Shown here in pieces: positions 18,371 to 27,032 of a stretch of DNA of 64,000 nt. Location of the stretch: contig NZ_RZMW01000048.1 in NCBI RefSeq assembly GCF_003992625.1, forward strand, positions 62,001 to 126,000, in the 5' to 3' direction. Origin of the DNA: Pelagibacterium lentulum (GTDB taxonomy: Bacteria; Pseudomonadota; Alphaproteobacteria; Rhizobiales; Devosiaceae). The notes beneath the pieces are model-generated. The model did no database searches, was not told where the DNA came from, and saw only the letters and a program-made list of their open reading frames with translations. Position 1 is the stretch's first letter; each line of letters opens with the position of its first letter. Made by a program: the position numbers and the translations under genes.

Positions 18371-18460
18371 GTGCAACGTTCTGAAGATACTAAAAAAACC
18401 GTTTTAAAACAAGCGCGTAGGTTCTCCACGGCCCCTATGATGGACTGGACGGATCGTCAT
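18371..18460 (+). other. Probable attachment-site junction in the 5' end of dusA
   Basis: The conserved start of DusA proteins (APMMDWTDRHCR) is encoded from about 18431 on. Upstream of it the in-frame sequence is AT-rich and unlike the usual DusA N terminus, with a perfect 10-base palindrome GTTTTAAAAC at 18401-18410. This is where dusA-directed integrases recombine, so the crossover probably lies around 18425-18460. The partner site at the other island end is not in the window, so the exact core cannot be read. Confidence 0.55.
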
Positions 18461-19393
18461 TGCCGCTATCTGCACCGGCAATTAACGGGCCGGAGCTTGT
18501 TGTTCACTGAAATGGTGACGAGCGCCGCACTGGTTCACGGTGATCCCGAGCGCCTGCTTGCGCGTGATGCAGGCGAATATCCTGTTGCAGTGCAACTCGG
18601 TGGCTCGGACGCTGTTGAATTGGCCGAAGCCGTCAGGATCTGTGATCGTTTCGATTATGACGAAATCAACCTCAATGTGGGCTGCCCGTCCGACCGGGTA
18701 CAATCAGGCAGGTTCGGGGCCTGCCTCATGGCCGAGCCTGAACTGGTGCGCGACTGCCTGGTTGCCATGCGTGATGCAACGGATACCCCGGTGACGGCCA
18801 AATGCAGGATCGGGATCGACGATCAGGATAGCGAGGCCGACCTCGACCGGTTCGTGAATATCGTGCTGCAAAGCGGGATCGAAGCGCTCTATATTCACGC
18901 GCGCAAGGCGTGGCTTCAGGGGCTTTCACCCAAGGAAAACCGCGATATTCCGCCACTCGATTATGAGCGTGTCTATCGGCTAAAGGAGCGGCTGGGCGAT
19001 TTTCCGGTGTTCATCAATGGCGGCATCAAGACGCTTCAAGAGTGCCAGGTGCATCTGCGCTATGTCGATGGCGTTATGCTTGGCCGTTCCGCCTATCACG
19101 ACCCGATGATCCTGGCGGACGTGGATCGCGCGATATTCGGCGAGGATGCACCGGCCAAAACGCTTACGCAGATCGAAGCCGCGATGACGGCCTATGCCGA
19201 ACGTGAACTGGCCAAAGGCGCGCGCCTGAACCAGATCACGCGCCATATGCTGGGGCTTGCCAACGGTATGCCGGGCGCAAGGCGCTTCCGCCAGATATTG
19301 AGCGTAAAAGCATGCATACCAGGCGCAAGCCCGCAGGTCATCGCTGACGCCTTTGCCGCTCTTGAACCTGCCAAAGCGATGGCGACTGCGTAG
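18371..19393 (+). CDS. dusA: tRNA-dihydrouridine(20/20a) synthase DusA
   Basis: This flavoenzyme reduces uridine 20/20a in the tRNA D-loop with NADPH. The TIM barrel opens with APMMDWTDRHC, and the catalytic cysteine lies in LNVGCPSDRVQSGRFGACLM; IYIHARKAW and FINGGIKT are the FMN-binding parts, all as in DusA. The frame is open from a GTG at 18371, giving 340 residues; ATG at 18437 is the first conserved start but would cut into the family's first strand, so the GTG (or another island-supplied start) is more likely. The first 20 or so residues and the promoter were probably replaced by the island insertion. Convergent with the Lrp gene, three bases beyond its stop. Confidence 0.92.
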   Translation: MQRSEDTKKTVLKQARRFSTAPMMDWTDRHCRYLHRQLTGRSLLFTEMVTSAALVHGDPERLLARDAGEYPVAVQLGGSDAVELAEAVRICDRFDYDEINLNVGCPSDRVQSGRFGACLMAEPELVRDCLVAMRDATDTPVTAKCRIGIDDQDSEADLDRFVNIVLQSGIEALYIHARKAWLQGLSPKENRDIPPLDYERVYRLKERLGDFPVFINGGIKTLQECQVHLRYVDGVMLGRSAYHDPMILADVDRAIFGEDAPAKTLTQIEAAMTAYAERELAKGARLNQITRHMLGLANGMPGARRFRQILSVKACIPGASPQVIADAFAALEPAKAMATA

Positions 19394-19396
19394 CTT

Positions 19397-19879
19397 CTAT
19401 TTATCGTCGCTAAGGACAGCAAATTCGAGCGGCAGGGCGGTGGTATATTTGATCTGCTCCATCGCAAAGGATGAACTGACGTCCGAAAGCGGGATTTTGG
19501 AGATCAGCTTCTTGTAGAAAACGTCATAAGCCTGGATCGAAGGCACTACGACCCTTAGCAGATAGTCGACCTCGCCGCTCATGCGATAAAACTCGACAAC
19601 CTCGGAAAATTCCTCGACGACAGAAGCGAATTTGCGCAACCAGGCATCGTTATGCTCGTTAGTGCGCACGGCCACAAAGACGGTCACACCGGCATTGACC
19701 TTTTCGGGGTTGAGAACCGCAACCCGGCGCTTGATGACGCCTTCTTCTTCCATTTTCTGGATACGCCGCCAGCAAGGCGTCGTGGACAAACCGACCTTTC
19801 GGCCGATTTCGGCTACCGGCATGGTAGCATCTTTTTGTAGCAGCTGAAGAATCTTGCGATCGAGCTTATCGAGCGCCAT
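19397..19879 (-). CDS. Lrp/AsnC-family transcriptional regulator
   Basis: This 160-residue feast/famine regulator has an N-terminal HTH (LDRKILQLLQKDATMPVAEIG, then STTPCWRRIQKMEE) and a C-terminal RAM ligand domain (FVAVRTN, FYRMSGEVDYLLRVVV). Start taken at ATG 19879, where the family sequence begins (MALDKLDRK); the frame is open much further upstream without family sequence. It stands alone, between convergent dusA and the divergent histidine kinase, so a local target is not obvious. The long A/T-rich gap upstream could hold its own promoter and autoregulatory site. Confidence 0.88.
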   Translation of the reverse strand: MALDKLDRKILQLLQKDATMPVAEIGRKVGLSTTPCWRRIQKMEEEGVIKRRVAVLNPEKVNAGVTVFVAVRTNEHNDAWLRKFASVVEEFSEVVEFYRMSGEVDYLLRVVVPSIQAYDVFYKKLISKIPLSDVSSSFAMEQIKYTTALPLEFAVLSDDK

Positions 19880-20057
19880 GTGTGCCCCTGAAATTAATTT
19901 CCTAAATTTGACGTAAAATTTCACGCTAGAGGAAAAATGTCCGCCTCGCCCGCTATTTGATGGGTTGATCTTGCGTATGTCAAGGCGAGGAATTGAAGTT
20001 TTGCCGGGACTTGAAGTCTGTTGATAACGCAATTGCCCAAGGCGAAGTAGGAAAGCG

Positions 20058-20065
20058 TTAACCAT
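20058..20065 (+). promoter_or_regulatory. CtrA-like half site upstream of the histidine kinase
   Basis: The word TTAACCAT, the preferred CtrA half site of alphaproteobacteria, lies about 100 bases before the kinase gene, followed by another TTAAC at about 20092. Spacing is not that of a full CtrA box, so this is a weak call. Confidence 0.25.
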
Positions 20066-20176
20066 AGCGTTCAACCGCTCATTAACTACAAGTCCGATAG
20101 TTTGGCTCCCTGCGTACCGGTTCATCTTAAAAGTTGATGAGCCCTTAATTTCGAGTTGTGTGTATTGAGTACCCAA

Positions 20177-21703
20177 ATGGCGTTCCGCCAGGCAAATCGT
20201 GCGAAAGAGGCCTCGCCGTCTGGCCGCGACACGCGGCGTGACGCGCAGCGAACCGTGTTCGATGCGCGCCAGCGCCTGACATCGACTTCCGGTACACGCG
20301 CATCCTTCGATTATGATCTGCTCGATGACTATGCTTCAGCGCGTCTTGCCGGACTTGCGCCGATGCTGGTGGTGCTCGTTTTTCTGGCTGGTTTCGCCGC
20401 GCTTTGGGTCACGCCGGCAATGGCGCTGCTCTGGGCCGTTCTGGTGATCGCGGCCAATCTGGCTGTGACCTTTGCCTGCTGGAAGTTTACGCAGGAGCCG
20501 CGTGACAGATTCAATGCACGCCGCTGGACCGCAATATTCATTTTCGCGGAAAGTGCGTTCGGCCTTGCGTGGGCGCTTCTGCCGCTGCTCTCCTTTGCGG
20601 CGGAAGGGGAAGGCGTTCACGTCATCATGTTCGCAATGCTGCTTGTCGGCACCGCCGCGAATTCCATTTCGACCCGCGCCCTGCCACGCGCGACACTGGT
20701 TTCAACCCTGCCTGCAAGTCTGGCCGTCAGTGCGACGCTGCTTTTCGCGGGTGGCACACTGAACTATGCGCTTGCTTCGGTGTCCGCCAGCGCGTTCTTC
20801 TTTTTCATGTTCCTCGCCCGTCAGCTACATAAGGCGCAAATCGCCCATCTGGAGCACAAGGCTGAAAAAGACAGCCTGATCCTCGAACTCGAAGAAGCGC
20901 GCAACATGTCCGACGAGGCGCGCCGTCATGCCGAACAGGCCAATATCGCCAAATCGCGTTTTCTGGCCACAATGAGCCATGAATTGCGCACCCCGCTCAA
21001 TGCGATCATCGGCTTTTCCGAAGTTCTGAAATCCGAGCTTCTGGGCGCCCATACCGTGCCCCAGTACAAAGAATATGCGGGCGACATTCACGCCAGCGGC
21101 CAGCACCTTTTGAATCTCATCAACGAGTTGCTCGACCTCTCCCGCATTGAGGCCGGGCGATATGACCTTAATGAAGAAGCTGTCAGCCTGACCGATATCG
21201 CAGCCGATTGCCGTCGGATGCTTGAGATCCGTGCAAGGGGCAAGGAGCTGGAGCTGGGCTTTGAAGTAGACGATGACCTACCAAAGCTATGGGCGGACGA
21301 GCGCGCAGTGCGGCAGGTTGTGCTCAACCTGCTGTCAAACGCGATCAAATTTACTCCACAATCAGGCAAGGTCCTGCTCTCGGTGGGGCGCAGCGACGAC
21401 GGCGGCCAGTTTGTCTCGGTCAAGGATAACGGCCCCGGCATACCTGACGACGAAATTGAAACCGTACTGTCTTCGTTCGGGCAGGGTTCACTGGCGCAGA
21501 AAACCGCAGAACAAGGGGCAGGGCTGGGCCTGCCCATCGTTCAAAAGATCATGGACCTGCATCAGGGGCGGTTCGATCTGTTCTCGAAGCTGCGCTTCGG
21601 AACAGAAGCAATCGCAACCTTCCCCCGCGCGCGCGTGATGGAAGGTCTGGCTCCGGTCGTCGAGCCCCGCAACCGCCTCGAAATCTATTCCGAAGCCGGT
21701 TAG
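20177..21703 (+). CDS. Membrane sensor histidine kinase
   Basis: This is a histidine kinase of about 508 residues. The N-terminal 180 residues hold several hydrophobic helices (LAPMLVVLVFLAGFAAL, MALLWAVLVIAANLAV and others), then a coiled linker (IAHLEHKAEKDSLILELEEA). The HisKA phospho-acceptor block is ATMSHELRTPLNAIIGFSEVL, and the ATPase domain shows N box (LNLLSNAIKFTP), G1 (DNGPGIPDD) and G2 (GAGLGLPIV). This resembles PleC/DivJ-like kinases of the cell-cycle network, but no PAS domain or receiver is seen and no response regulator gene is adjacent. Start taken at the ATG at 20177; in-frame TTG codons at 20156 and 20165 are alternatives. Confidence 0.88.
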   Translation: MAFRQANRAKEASPSGRDTRRDAQRTVFDARQRLTSTSGTRASFDYDLLDDYASARLAGLAPMLVVLVFLAGFAALWVTPAMALLWAVLVIAANLAVTFACWKFTQEPRDRFNARRWTAIFIFAESAFGLAWALLPLLSFAAEGEGVHVIMFAMLLVGTAANSISTRALPRATLVSTLPASLAVSATLLFAGGTLNYALASVSASAFFFFMFLARQLHKAQIAHLEHKAEKDSLILELEEARNMSDEARRHAEQANIAKSRFLATMSHELRTPLNAIIGFSEVLKSELLGAHTVPQYKEYAGDIHASGQHLLNLINELLDLSRIEAGRYDLNEEAVSLTDIAADCRRMLEIRARGKELELGFEVDDDLPKLWADERAVRQVVLNLLSNAIKFTPQSGKVLLSVGRSDDGGQFVSVKDNGPGIPDDEIETVLSSFGQGSLAQKTAEQGAGLGLPIVQKIMDLHQGRFDLFSKLRFGTEAIATFPRARVMEGLAPVVEPRNRLEIYSEAG

Positions 21704-21709
21704 ACCCGT

Positions 21710-22399
21710 TTACTTGGCCACAGCGCGGTAATCGGCTGTCACCGTTCCGACAAGCGGAACTTCCGCATCATGGGGCTGATCGCGTAGCGTTTCCGCTATC
21801 CCTTCGGCATACCATTGCTGCATAGCCGGAAGGTTCAACAGGCGTTCGGCATAGGCCTTTGCCTCTGGTCCGACGTCGAGCCCGTAGGTCTGAATGCGGA
21901 AGGCGACGGGGCAGAAAAAAGCATCGACGGCAGTAAACCTTTCTCCGGTCAAGAACGGGCCGCCAAAGCGCTTCAGACCTTCGGACCAGAGTTCTTCGAT
22001 CCGTGCCTGGTCTCGGGCCAAGGCGGGTGAAACCTCATTCAAGGTAACCCGCAGACCGACATTCATGCCGCAGATATTGCGCAGAGCGAAAAAACCGGAG
22101 TGCATTTCTGCAGTGGCTGAACGCGCCCATGCGCGGGCTGTGCGATCCGCCGGCCAGACATTGGGGTGATCTTCCGCAACATATTCGGTGATCGCGAGCG
22201 AGTCCCACACCGTCACATCGCCATCGACAAGGCAGGGGACCAGCCCGGTCGGCGAAAACTTGCGGAAAGCCTCGTAAGTTTCACCCTCAAGGAACGGCAC
22301 GAATCGTTCCTCAAACGCGATACCGAGTGCCTTGAGCAGCACCCAAGGCCGCAGGGACCAAGAGGAATAGTTCTTGTTGGCGATATAAAGCGCATACAT
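21710..22399 (-). CDS. Glutathione S-transferase family protein
   Basis: This 229-residue protein has an N-terminal thioredoxin-like domain opening with YIANKNYSSWSLRPWVLLKALG, where the serine of SSWS is the likely glutathione-activating residue, then VPCLVDGDVTVWDSLAITEYV, the glutathione-binding turn, and a C-terminal helical domain. It probably conjugates or reduces electrophiles with glutathione. It lies 50 bases behind cobT on the same strand and may be cotranscribed, and converges with the histidine kinase gene. Substrate unknown. Confidence 0.85.
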   Translation of the reverse strand: MYALYIANKNYSSWSLRPWVLLKALGIAFEERFVPFLEGETYEAFRKFSPTGLVPCLVDGDVTVWDSLAITEYVAEDHPNVWPADRTARAWARSATAEMHSGFFALRNICGMNVGLRVTLNEVSPALARDQARIEELWSEGLKRFGGPFLTGERFTAVDAFFCPVAFRIQTYGLDVGPEAKAYAERLLNLPAMQQWYAEGIAETLRDQPHDAEVPLVGTVTADYRAVAK

Positions 22400-22449
22400 G
22401 GCGCAGCCTCCCTTAAATTAGTAAGCAATACTTACCTAGATACTGGTGT

Positions 22450-23466
22450 TCAGTCCAGCTTCTCGTCGACCGCGGCTTCGGCAAATGTCGCCATATTCTT
22501 GTGCAGGTGCAGGGCTGTCTTGCATAAAACCGCGCCCAGAGCCGCACCGCTGCCCTCGCCAAGACGCATACCAAGATCAAGAAGCCCCGTCTTGCCCATG
22601 TGTTCCAGTGCGCGCTTGTGGCCGGTTTCGGCGGATGTGTGGGCAAAGATGCAGTGATCGATCGATCCCGGCGCGACAGCCTGAGCAATCGCCGCAGCGC
22701 TGGTGGCAACAAATCCGTCAACGATCACGGGGATACGATTGTGCTGCGCGGCGATGATGGCGCCGAGCATGGCAGCGATTTCACGACCGCCCAGATGCGC
22801 AAGCACCTCGAATGGTGAATTGAGGCGCCCGGCATGGCGTTCCAGTGCGCGGTCGACCGCATTGGCCTTGCGGGCAAGGCCTTCATCATCCACGCCGGTG
22901 CCCCGGCCAACCCAATCGGCTCCACTGCCGCCGAACAGACCAGCATAGACTGCGGCCGCTACGGTGGTGTTGCCGATGCCCATTTCCCCGATGCAGAGGA
23001 GGTCAACCTCGCCCGCTATCGCTTCCATGCCGTAAGCGATTGTGGCCGCGCAGGTGCGTTCGTCCATAGCTGGGACAATCGTGATGTCGCCAGTTGGCAT
23101 ATCGAGTGCAAGCTCGAACACCCGCAGATTGATTTCATGCAGAGCGCAGATTTGCGAAATGGCCGCCCCGCCTTTGGTGAAATTGTTGACCATCTGCTTG
23201 GTCACTTCGCGCGGGAATGCAGAAACACCCTGATCGGTAACGCCATGATTTGCGGCAAAAATCGCCACCATCGGGTCCTCGAATGTCGGCTCGGCCTTGC
23301 CCTGCCAGCGTGCCATGAACTCCACAAGCCGTTCCATTTCACCCAGTGATCCGGCCGGCTTGGTCAGTTGTGCGTCGCGTGCGCGGACGGCAGCGACAGC
23401 GGCCTCGTCGCCTTCCGGCCCCAGCATCAGAAGGTCTTGAAAATCGGCATAGGCTTTTGCGGACAT
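22450..23466 (-). CDS. cobT: Nicotinate-nucleotide--dimethylbenzimidazole phosphoribosyltransferase CobT
   Basis: This 338-residue enzyme makes alpha-ribazole phosphate for the lower ligand of cobalamin from nicotinate mononucleotide and 5,6-dimethylbenzimidazole. Family blocks are FAANHGVTDQGVSAFP, GEMGIGNTT, a LGGREIAAMLGAI segment and a VDGFVATSAA segment. The end with AHTSAETGHKRALEHM and GEGSGAALG is characteristic. Start taken at ATG 23466 (MSAKAYADF). It is divergent from cobS, with only 39 bases between the two starts, so they share a promoter region; there is no room for a cobalamin riboswitch there. Confidence 0.93.
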   Translation of the reverse strand: MSAKAYADFQDLLMLGPEGDEAAVAAVRARDAQLTKPAGSLGEMERLVEFMARWQGKAEPTFEDPMVAIFAANHGVTDQGVSAFPREVTKQMVNNFTKGGAAISQICALHEINLRVFELALDMPTGDITIVPAMDERTCAATIAYGMEAIAGEVDLLCIGEMGIGNTTVAAAVYAGLFGGSGADWVGRGTGVDDEGLARKANAVDRALERHAGRLNSPFEVLAHLGGREIAAMLGAIIAAQHNRIPVIVDGFVATSAAAIAQAVAPGSIDHCIFAHTSAETGHKRALEHMGKTGLLDLGMRLGEGSGAALGAVLCKTALHLHKNMATFAEAAVDEKLD

Positions 23467-23505
23467 GGCGGCTCCAGGATTCGGATGATATGAGGGGCGT
23501 CTCTT

Positions 23506-24366
23506 GTGAGCCATAGTCGATGGAAACGCAATGTGAACGATGACAACAATGGGGCGCAAAACGCCCGGAACGATAATCTTTCGCCCCCCGAGAGCGGCAA
23601 TCTATTTGCCGATATGGTAATGGCGCTTCGGTTCTATTCCCGCCTGCCCACCGGCTCGAGTCCGCATGAGGTGCCCAGCTTGAACCGGATCGCTATGGCG
23701 GTGCCGTTGGCCAGCCTGATCATGGGGCTGCCCGGAGCAGCGGTGCTTTTCATATGCGTCCTCGGCGGAATGCCGCCGCTGTTCTCTGCCGTTCTGGCTG
23801 TCGCGGTCTTTGCCGTTATCACCGGCGCCATGAGCGAGGATGCGGCGGCCGATGCGGCCGACGGATTGTTCGGCGGCGCCTCACCCGAGCGGCGATTGGA
23901 GATACTCAAGGATAGCCGCCACGGAACCTATGGGGTGCTGGCCATTGTCTTTGTCGTCGGGCTAAAGGTTTCCGCGCTCGCTGCGATCGCGGCAGTCAAT
24001 GTCTTTGCGGCAGCGCTGATATGGATGGCAGCCGGCATGATCGCCCGTTCGGGTTCGCTTTATGTTGCATTCCGGCTTGCTCCGGCAAGGAAAACCGGCG
24101 CTGCGGCGGCAGTCGGAGAACTGTCACGGAACGCATTCGTACTTGGGCTCGTTTTTGCTTCGATCATCGGTGTCGTGCTGGCTGCGCGATTTACCGGCCT
24201 TATGGGGCTCGGCGTCGGGCTGGCGCTGGCGGCGGCGGTCGCGTGGGGCTGGACACGGCTTTGTGAAAGGCTTGTGGGCGGTTCCACCGGAGATTTGATC
24301 GGCGCTCTTCAGGCGCTGCTTGAAATTGTCCTTTTGGGCACCTTTATGCGTATGGTGGTTGGATAG
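23506..24366 (+). CDS. cobS: Adenosylcobinamide-GDP ribazoletransferase CobS
   Basis: This 286-residue integral membrane enzyme joins adenosylcobinamide-GDP and alpha-ribazole, the last assembly step of cobalamin. The family signature DAAADAADGLFGGASPERRLEILKD is spread over residues about 112-137, followed by many hydrophobic helices. The first 35 residues are polar and not family-like; an internal start such as the ATG of MVMALRFYSRLP is possible, though the GTG at 23506 is used here. The membrane aspartyl protease gene follows 13 bases later, so the two may be cotranscribed. Confidence 0.92.
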   Translation: MSHSRWKRNVNDDNNGAQNARNDNLSPPESGNLFADMVMALRFYSRLPTGSSPHEVPSLNRIAMAVPLASLIMGLPGAAVLFICVLGGMPPLFSAVLAVAVFAVITGAMSEDAAADAADGLFGGASPERRLEILKDSRHGTYGVLAIVFVVGLKVSALAAIAAVNVFAAALIWMAAGMIARSGSLYVAFRLAPARKTGAAAAVGELSRNAFVLGLVFASIIGVVLAARFTGLMGLGVGLALAAAVAWGWTRLCERLVGGSTGDLIGALQALLEIVLLGTFMRMVVG

Positions 24367-24379
24367 ATCGGATATTTTG

Positions 24380-25066
24380 ATGCTGTTTGTTGCCTTTGCA
24401 ATTCTGATAATGGTTGGCATTGCCTTGGCAATAAGCGCCGATTTGGGAGCCGTGGTCGGCCTGACCCAGAACCAGGCAGCGCGGATCATTCCACTGCTGA
24501 TCATTCTGACGCTGGTGGCGAGCGCCGTGGTTGGACGCCGGCACCGGATAGGAGAGATCATTGCGGGTTTCGCAATTTGGGCCGCAATCGGTGCGCTGCT
24601 TATTCTCGGCTACAGCTACAGGGACGATTTCAGCCGTGTGGGCCAACGCATTATGGGGGAGTTGCAACCTGGTGTGGCGATTGTCGAGGCCGACGGACAA
24701 CGGGTGCGGATCAATCGCTCATTCGGTGGCAGTTTCAGGGTTAACACCGCCATCAACGGCGTTGAAGTTCCCATGATTTTCGATACCGGCGCCACGGCGG
24801 TCGTGCTCACGCGAGCCGATGCCCGCAGGGTTGGTATCGACATAGACAGATTGAGCTATACGGTGCCGGTGCAAACCGCCAACGGTTTGGCGACAGCGGC
24901 GGGAGTAACGCTTGATTCCATGCGGATCGGTTCGATTGATCGCAGCCGCATTCGCGCCTTCGTGCTACCGCAAGGCGCGCTCGAAACCTCACTGCTGGGC
25001 ATGACCTTCCTCGATACGCTGTCACGTTTCTCGGTCAGCCAGGACCTGCTGGAACTGGAAAACTAG
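24380..25066 (+). CDS. Membrane-anchored retropepsin-like aspartyl protease (TIGR02281 type)
   Basis: This 228-residue protein has two or three N-terminal membrane helices (MLFVAFAILIMVGIALA, RIIPLLIILTLVASAVV, AIWAAIGALLILGY) followed by a periplasm-facing aspartyl protease domain with the active-site motif FDTGATAVVLT and the closing LLGMTFLDTL. One motif per chain means it works as a dimer, as in the retropepsin fold. Start taken at ATG 24380, where the hydrophobic segment begins. It lies 13 bases after cobS, probably only by position. The biological substrate of this bacterial family is not known to me. Confidence 0.85.
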   Translation: MLFVAFAILIMVGIALAISADLGAVVGLTQNQAARIIPLLIILTLVASAVVGRRHRIGEIIAGFAIWAAIGALLILGYSYRDDFSRVGQRIMGELQPGVAIVEADGQRVRINRSFGGSFRVNTAINGVEVPMIFDTGATAVVLTRADARRVGIDIDRLSYTVPVQTANGLATAAGVTLDSMRIGSIDRSRIRAFVLPQGALETSLLGMTFLDTLSRFSVSQDLLELEN

Positions 25067-25069
25067 AGT

Positions 25070-25110
25070 GTTTCCAGGATAAGTGGACACCACTTATCCG
25101 GTTCGGAAAC
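25070..25110. repeat. Hairpin repeat between convergent genes
   Basis: A perfect 10-base stem (GGATAAGTGG at 25077-25086, CCACTTATCC at 25090-25099) with loop ACA is flanked by a second pair, GTTTCC (25070-25075) and GGAAAC (25105-25110), and followed by GCGACAAAAC. This closely recalls the dispersed hairpin elements of rhizobial genomes. It lies between the stops of two convergent genes and may act as a two-way terminator, although there is no long T-run. Confidence 0.7.
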
Positions 25111-25127
25111 GCGACAAAACAAATGCT

Positions 25128-26156
25128 CTACCCACCCGTCACCGACATATGCCGCACCACCGATGGAGTCTGGATACGTTCGGCCACGAAATCGTGGCCC
25201 TTGGGCTTGGCGATCATGGCTCGATCAAGCGCGGCATCGAGCGCCTCGACGCCGCCTTCCCGTAACGCAGCACGTAAGTCGACACGGTCATCCTGCCCAA
25301 GACACATATAGAGTTGGCCCGTGCAGGTGAGCCTGACGCGGTTGCAGCTTTCACAGAAATTGTGGCTGAGCGGGGTGATGAAGCCCAGGGTGCCGCCGGT
25401 TTCGGTGACGCGCTTGTACCGGGCAGGGCCGCCGGTGCGCTTGGCGATATGTTCGAGCGTAAAGCGCTCGGCTATGCGATCGTGCACCTGCTTGAGCGAA
25501 AGATGAGCGTCCGCGCGATCAAGGGCAACCTCGCCAAGTGGCATGGCCTCGATCAGCGTAAGCTCGTATCCACGGGCATGTGCCCATTCCATCATCGGGA
25601 TGATCTCATCCTCGTTGACGCCCTTCATGGCCACCATGTTGAGTTTGACGGCAATGCCCACAGCTTGTGCGGCTTCAATACCCTCAAGAACCTGCGAAAG
25701 CCGTCCGCGCCGGGTGATCTCGGTGAATAGAGCATTGTCGAGCGTGTCGAGCGAAACATTGATGCGGCGGATGCCAAGACGCGCAAGTTCTGCTGCATGT
25801 CGCGCCAGTTGGCTACCGTTGGTGGTGATCGTCAATTCATCCAGTGTGCCCTGCGCCAGATGGCTTTCAGACAGGGCTGCGATAAGTTTCATGATGTCGC
25901 GCCGCACAAGCGGCTCACCGCCTGTCAGCCGCACCTTGCGCACGCCACGAGCAACAAATTGCGCAATAATGGTCTGGATTTCCTCAAAGCTGAGCACTTC
26001 GCTCTTGGGCAAAAACACCATGTTCTCGCCCATGCAATAGGTGCAGCGGAAATCGCAGCGATCAGTTACCGACACCCGCAGATAGTTCACCTGCCGTCCA
26101 TAGCTGTCTATGAGCGGGCGTTGAATCTCACCGGTTTGGCGCGCGTGCATGTTCAT
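25128..26156 (-). CDS. moaA: GTP 3',8-cyclase MoaA
   Basis: This 342-residue radical SAM enzyme turns GTP into the first molybdopterin intermediate with MoaC. The N-terminal cluster motif is CDFRCTYC (CxxxCxxC) within [30 protein letters not shown] binds SAM; the C-terminal second cluster is [10 protein letters not shown] with a further Cys 13 residues on. The chain ends in the functional Gly-Gly (SVTGG). Start taken at ATG 26156 (or 26150); the open frame reaches further upstream without family sequence. It stands alone here; no other mo- genes are next to it. Convergent with the aspartyl protease gene across a hairpin repeat. Confidence 0.93.
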   Translation of the reverse strand: MNMHARQTGEIQRPLIDSYGRQVNYLRVSVTDRCDFRCTYCMGENMVFLPKSEVLSFEEIQTIIAQFVARGVRKVRLTGGEPLVRRDIMKLIAALSESHLAQGTLDELTITTNGSQLARHAAELARLGIRRINVSLDTLDNALFTEITRRGRLSQVLEGIEAAQAVGIAVKLNMVAMKGVNEDEIIPMMEWAHARGYELTLIEAMPLGEVALDRADAHLSLKQVHDRIAERFTLEHIAKRTGGPARYKRVTETGGTLGFITPLSHNFCESCNRVRLTCTGQLYMCLGQDDRVDLRAALREGGVEALDAALDRAMIAKPKGHDFVAERIQTPSVVRHMSVTGG

Positions 26157-26301
26157 GAATCGAGTATAGGTGCAGCGCGACTGGGTTGAAAGGTCGGCCA
26201 GAGATAAAAGACGCCGTGAAGAAACATGGACCTTACGACAATTGACTTTTGTGCCAATCGCAAACAAGTGTGCGCCAAAATCGAAATCCTTGGGAGAAAC
26301 C

Positions 26302-26994
26302 ATGAGCGACGCACTCAAGCGAGAGGCCGCGAGGGCCGCATTGGATGAAGTCCGGTCCGGCATGCGCATCGGTCTTGGTACGGGCTCGACAGCAAAGCAC
26401 TTCGTCGATCTGCTCGGCGAAAAGGTGGCTCAGGGCTTCGATTGCCTTTGCGTGCCCACCTCGATTGCGACCGAATGCCAGGCCAGAGACCTCGCTATCC
26501 CGCTCACGACGCTCGAAGAGATCGATTCGCTGGACCTGACCGTCGACGGAACCGATGAGATCGACCGCGACTTCCAACTCATAAAGGGCGGCGGGGCGGC
26601 TCTTTTGCGCGAAAAAATCGTTGCTGCCGCGTCCGCCCGCATGGTCGTTATTGCCGACGACTCCAAGCTGGTCGAACACCTGGGGAAATTTCCGCTTCCC
26701 ATCGAAGTGAACCCGTTTGGACTTGCCGCAACGCAAAGGTCAGTGGCCAAGGTCCTGAGCAATATGGGGGCAACCGGCGGGCTGGTCTTGCGCAAGTCGA
26801 CCGATGGCGAAATACTGATCACAGATGGGGGGCATTACATTCTGGACGCATCATTTGGCCGCATTTCGGACGCAAAAGCACTCTCGACCGCGTTGCTTGA
26901 GATACCGGGAGTGGTGCAGCATGGCCTGTTCATCGGTCTGTGCCAGCAGGCCTATCTGGCAACGCCAAATGGTGTAATTCAATTGTCCAGGTAA
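26302..26994 (+). CDS. rpiA: Ribose-5-phosphate isomerase A
   Basis: This 230-residue enzyme interconverts ribose 5-phosphate and ribulose 5-phosphate in the pentose phosphate pathway. The phosphate loop [11 protein letters not shown], the catalytic [17 protein letters not shown] and [13 protein letters not shown] are all present, as is the [17 protein letters not shown] region. Start taken at ATG 26302 with GGGAGAA upstream; the open frame extends 44 codons further without family sequence. It is divergent from moaA and followed by a DUF2059 gene 38 bases downstream, probably in one transcript, as is common in this group. Confidence 0.93.
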   Translation: MSDALKREAARAALDEVRSGMRIGLGTGSTAKHFVDLLGEKVAQGFDCLCVPTSIATECQARDLAIPLTTLEEIDSLDLTVDGTDEIDRDFQLIKGGGAALLREKIVAAASARMVVIADDSKLVEHLGKFPLPIEVNPFGLAATQRSVAKVLSNMGATGGLVLRKSTDGEILITDGGHYILDASFGRISDAKALSTALLEIPGVVQHGLFIGLCQQAYLATPNGVIQLSR

Positions 26995-27032
26995 TGTGCC
27001 TGAAATCAACAAACCGTAAGGGATCGAGCATC

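Larger units (their letters stand above)
1..18436. mobile_element. Genomic island integrated at dusA (left end outside window)
   Basis: The stretch up to the 5' end of dusA consists of accessory genes: methyltransferase/helicase, dual protease plus MBL hydrolase, sulfur-stress cassette, Hachiman-like pair, DCL protein and integrase. The tyrosine recombinase at 17210-18283 sits directly beside dusA and is transcribed away from it, the layout of islands and prophages that use the dusA 5' end as attachment site. To the right, gene content changes abruptly to housekeeping functions. The left boundary, expected to carry a second copy of the dusA start region, was not found and must lie before base 1. 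The island could be one insertion or several nested ones. Extent is inferred; the right edge is the better supported end. Confidence 0.75.

Noticed and set aside
23467-23505. Cobalamin riboswitch between cobT and cobS
   Set aside because: Only 39 bases separate the two starts, too few for the riboswitch, and no B12-box sequence was seen.
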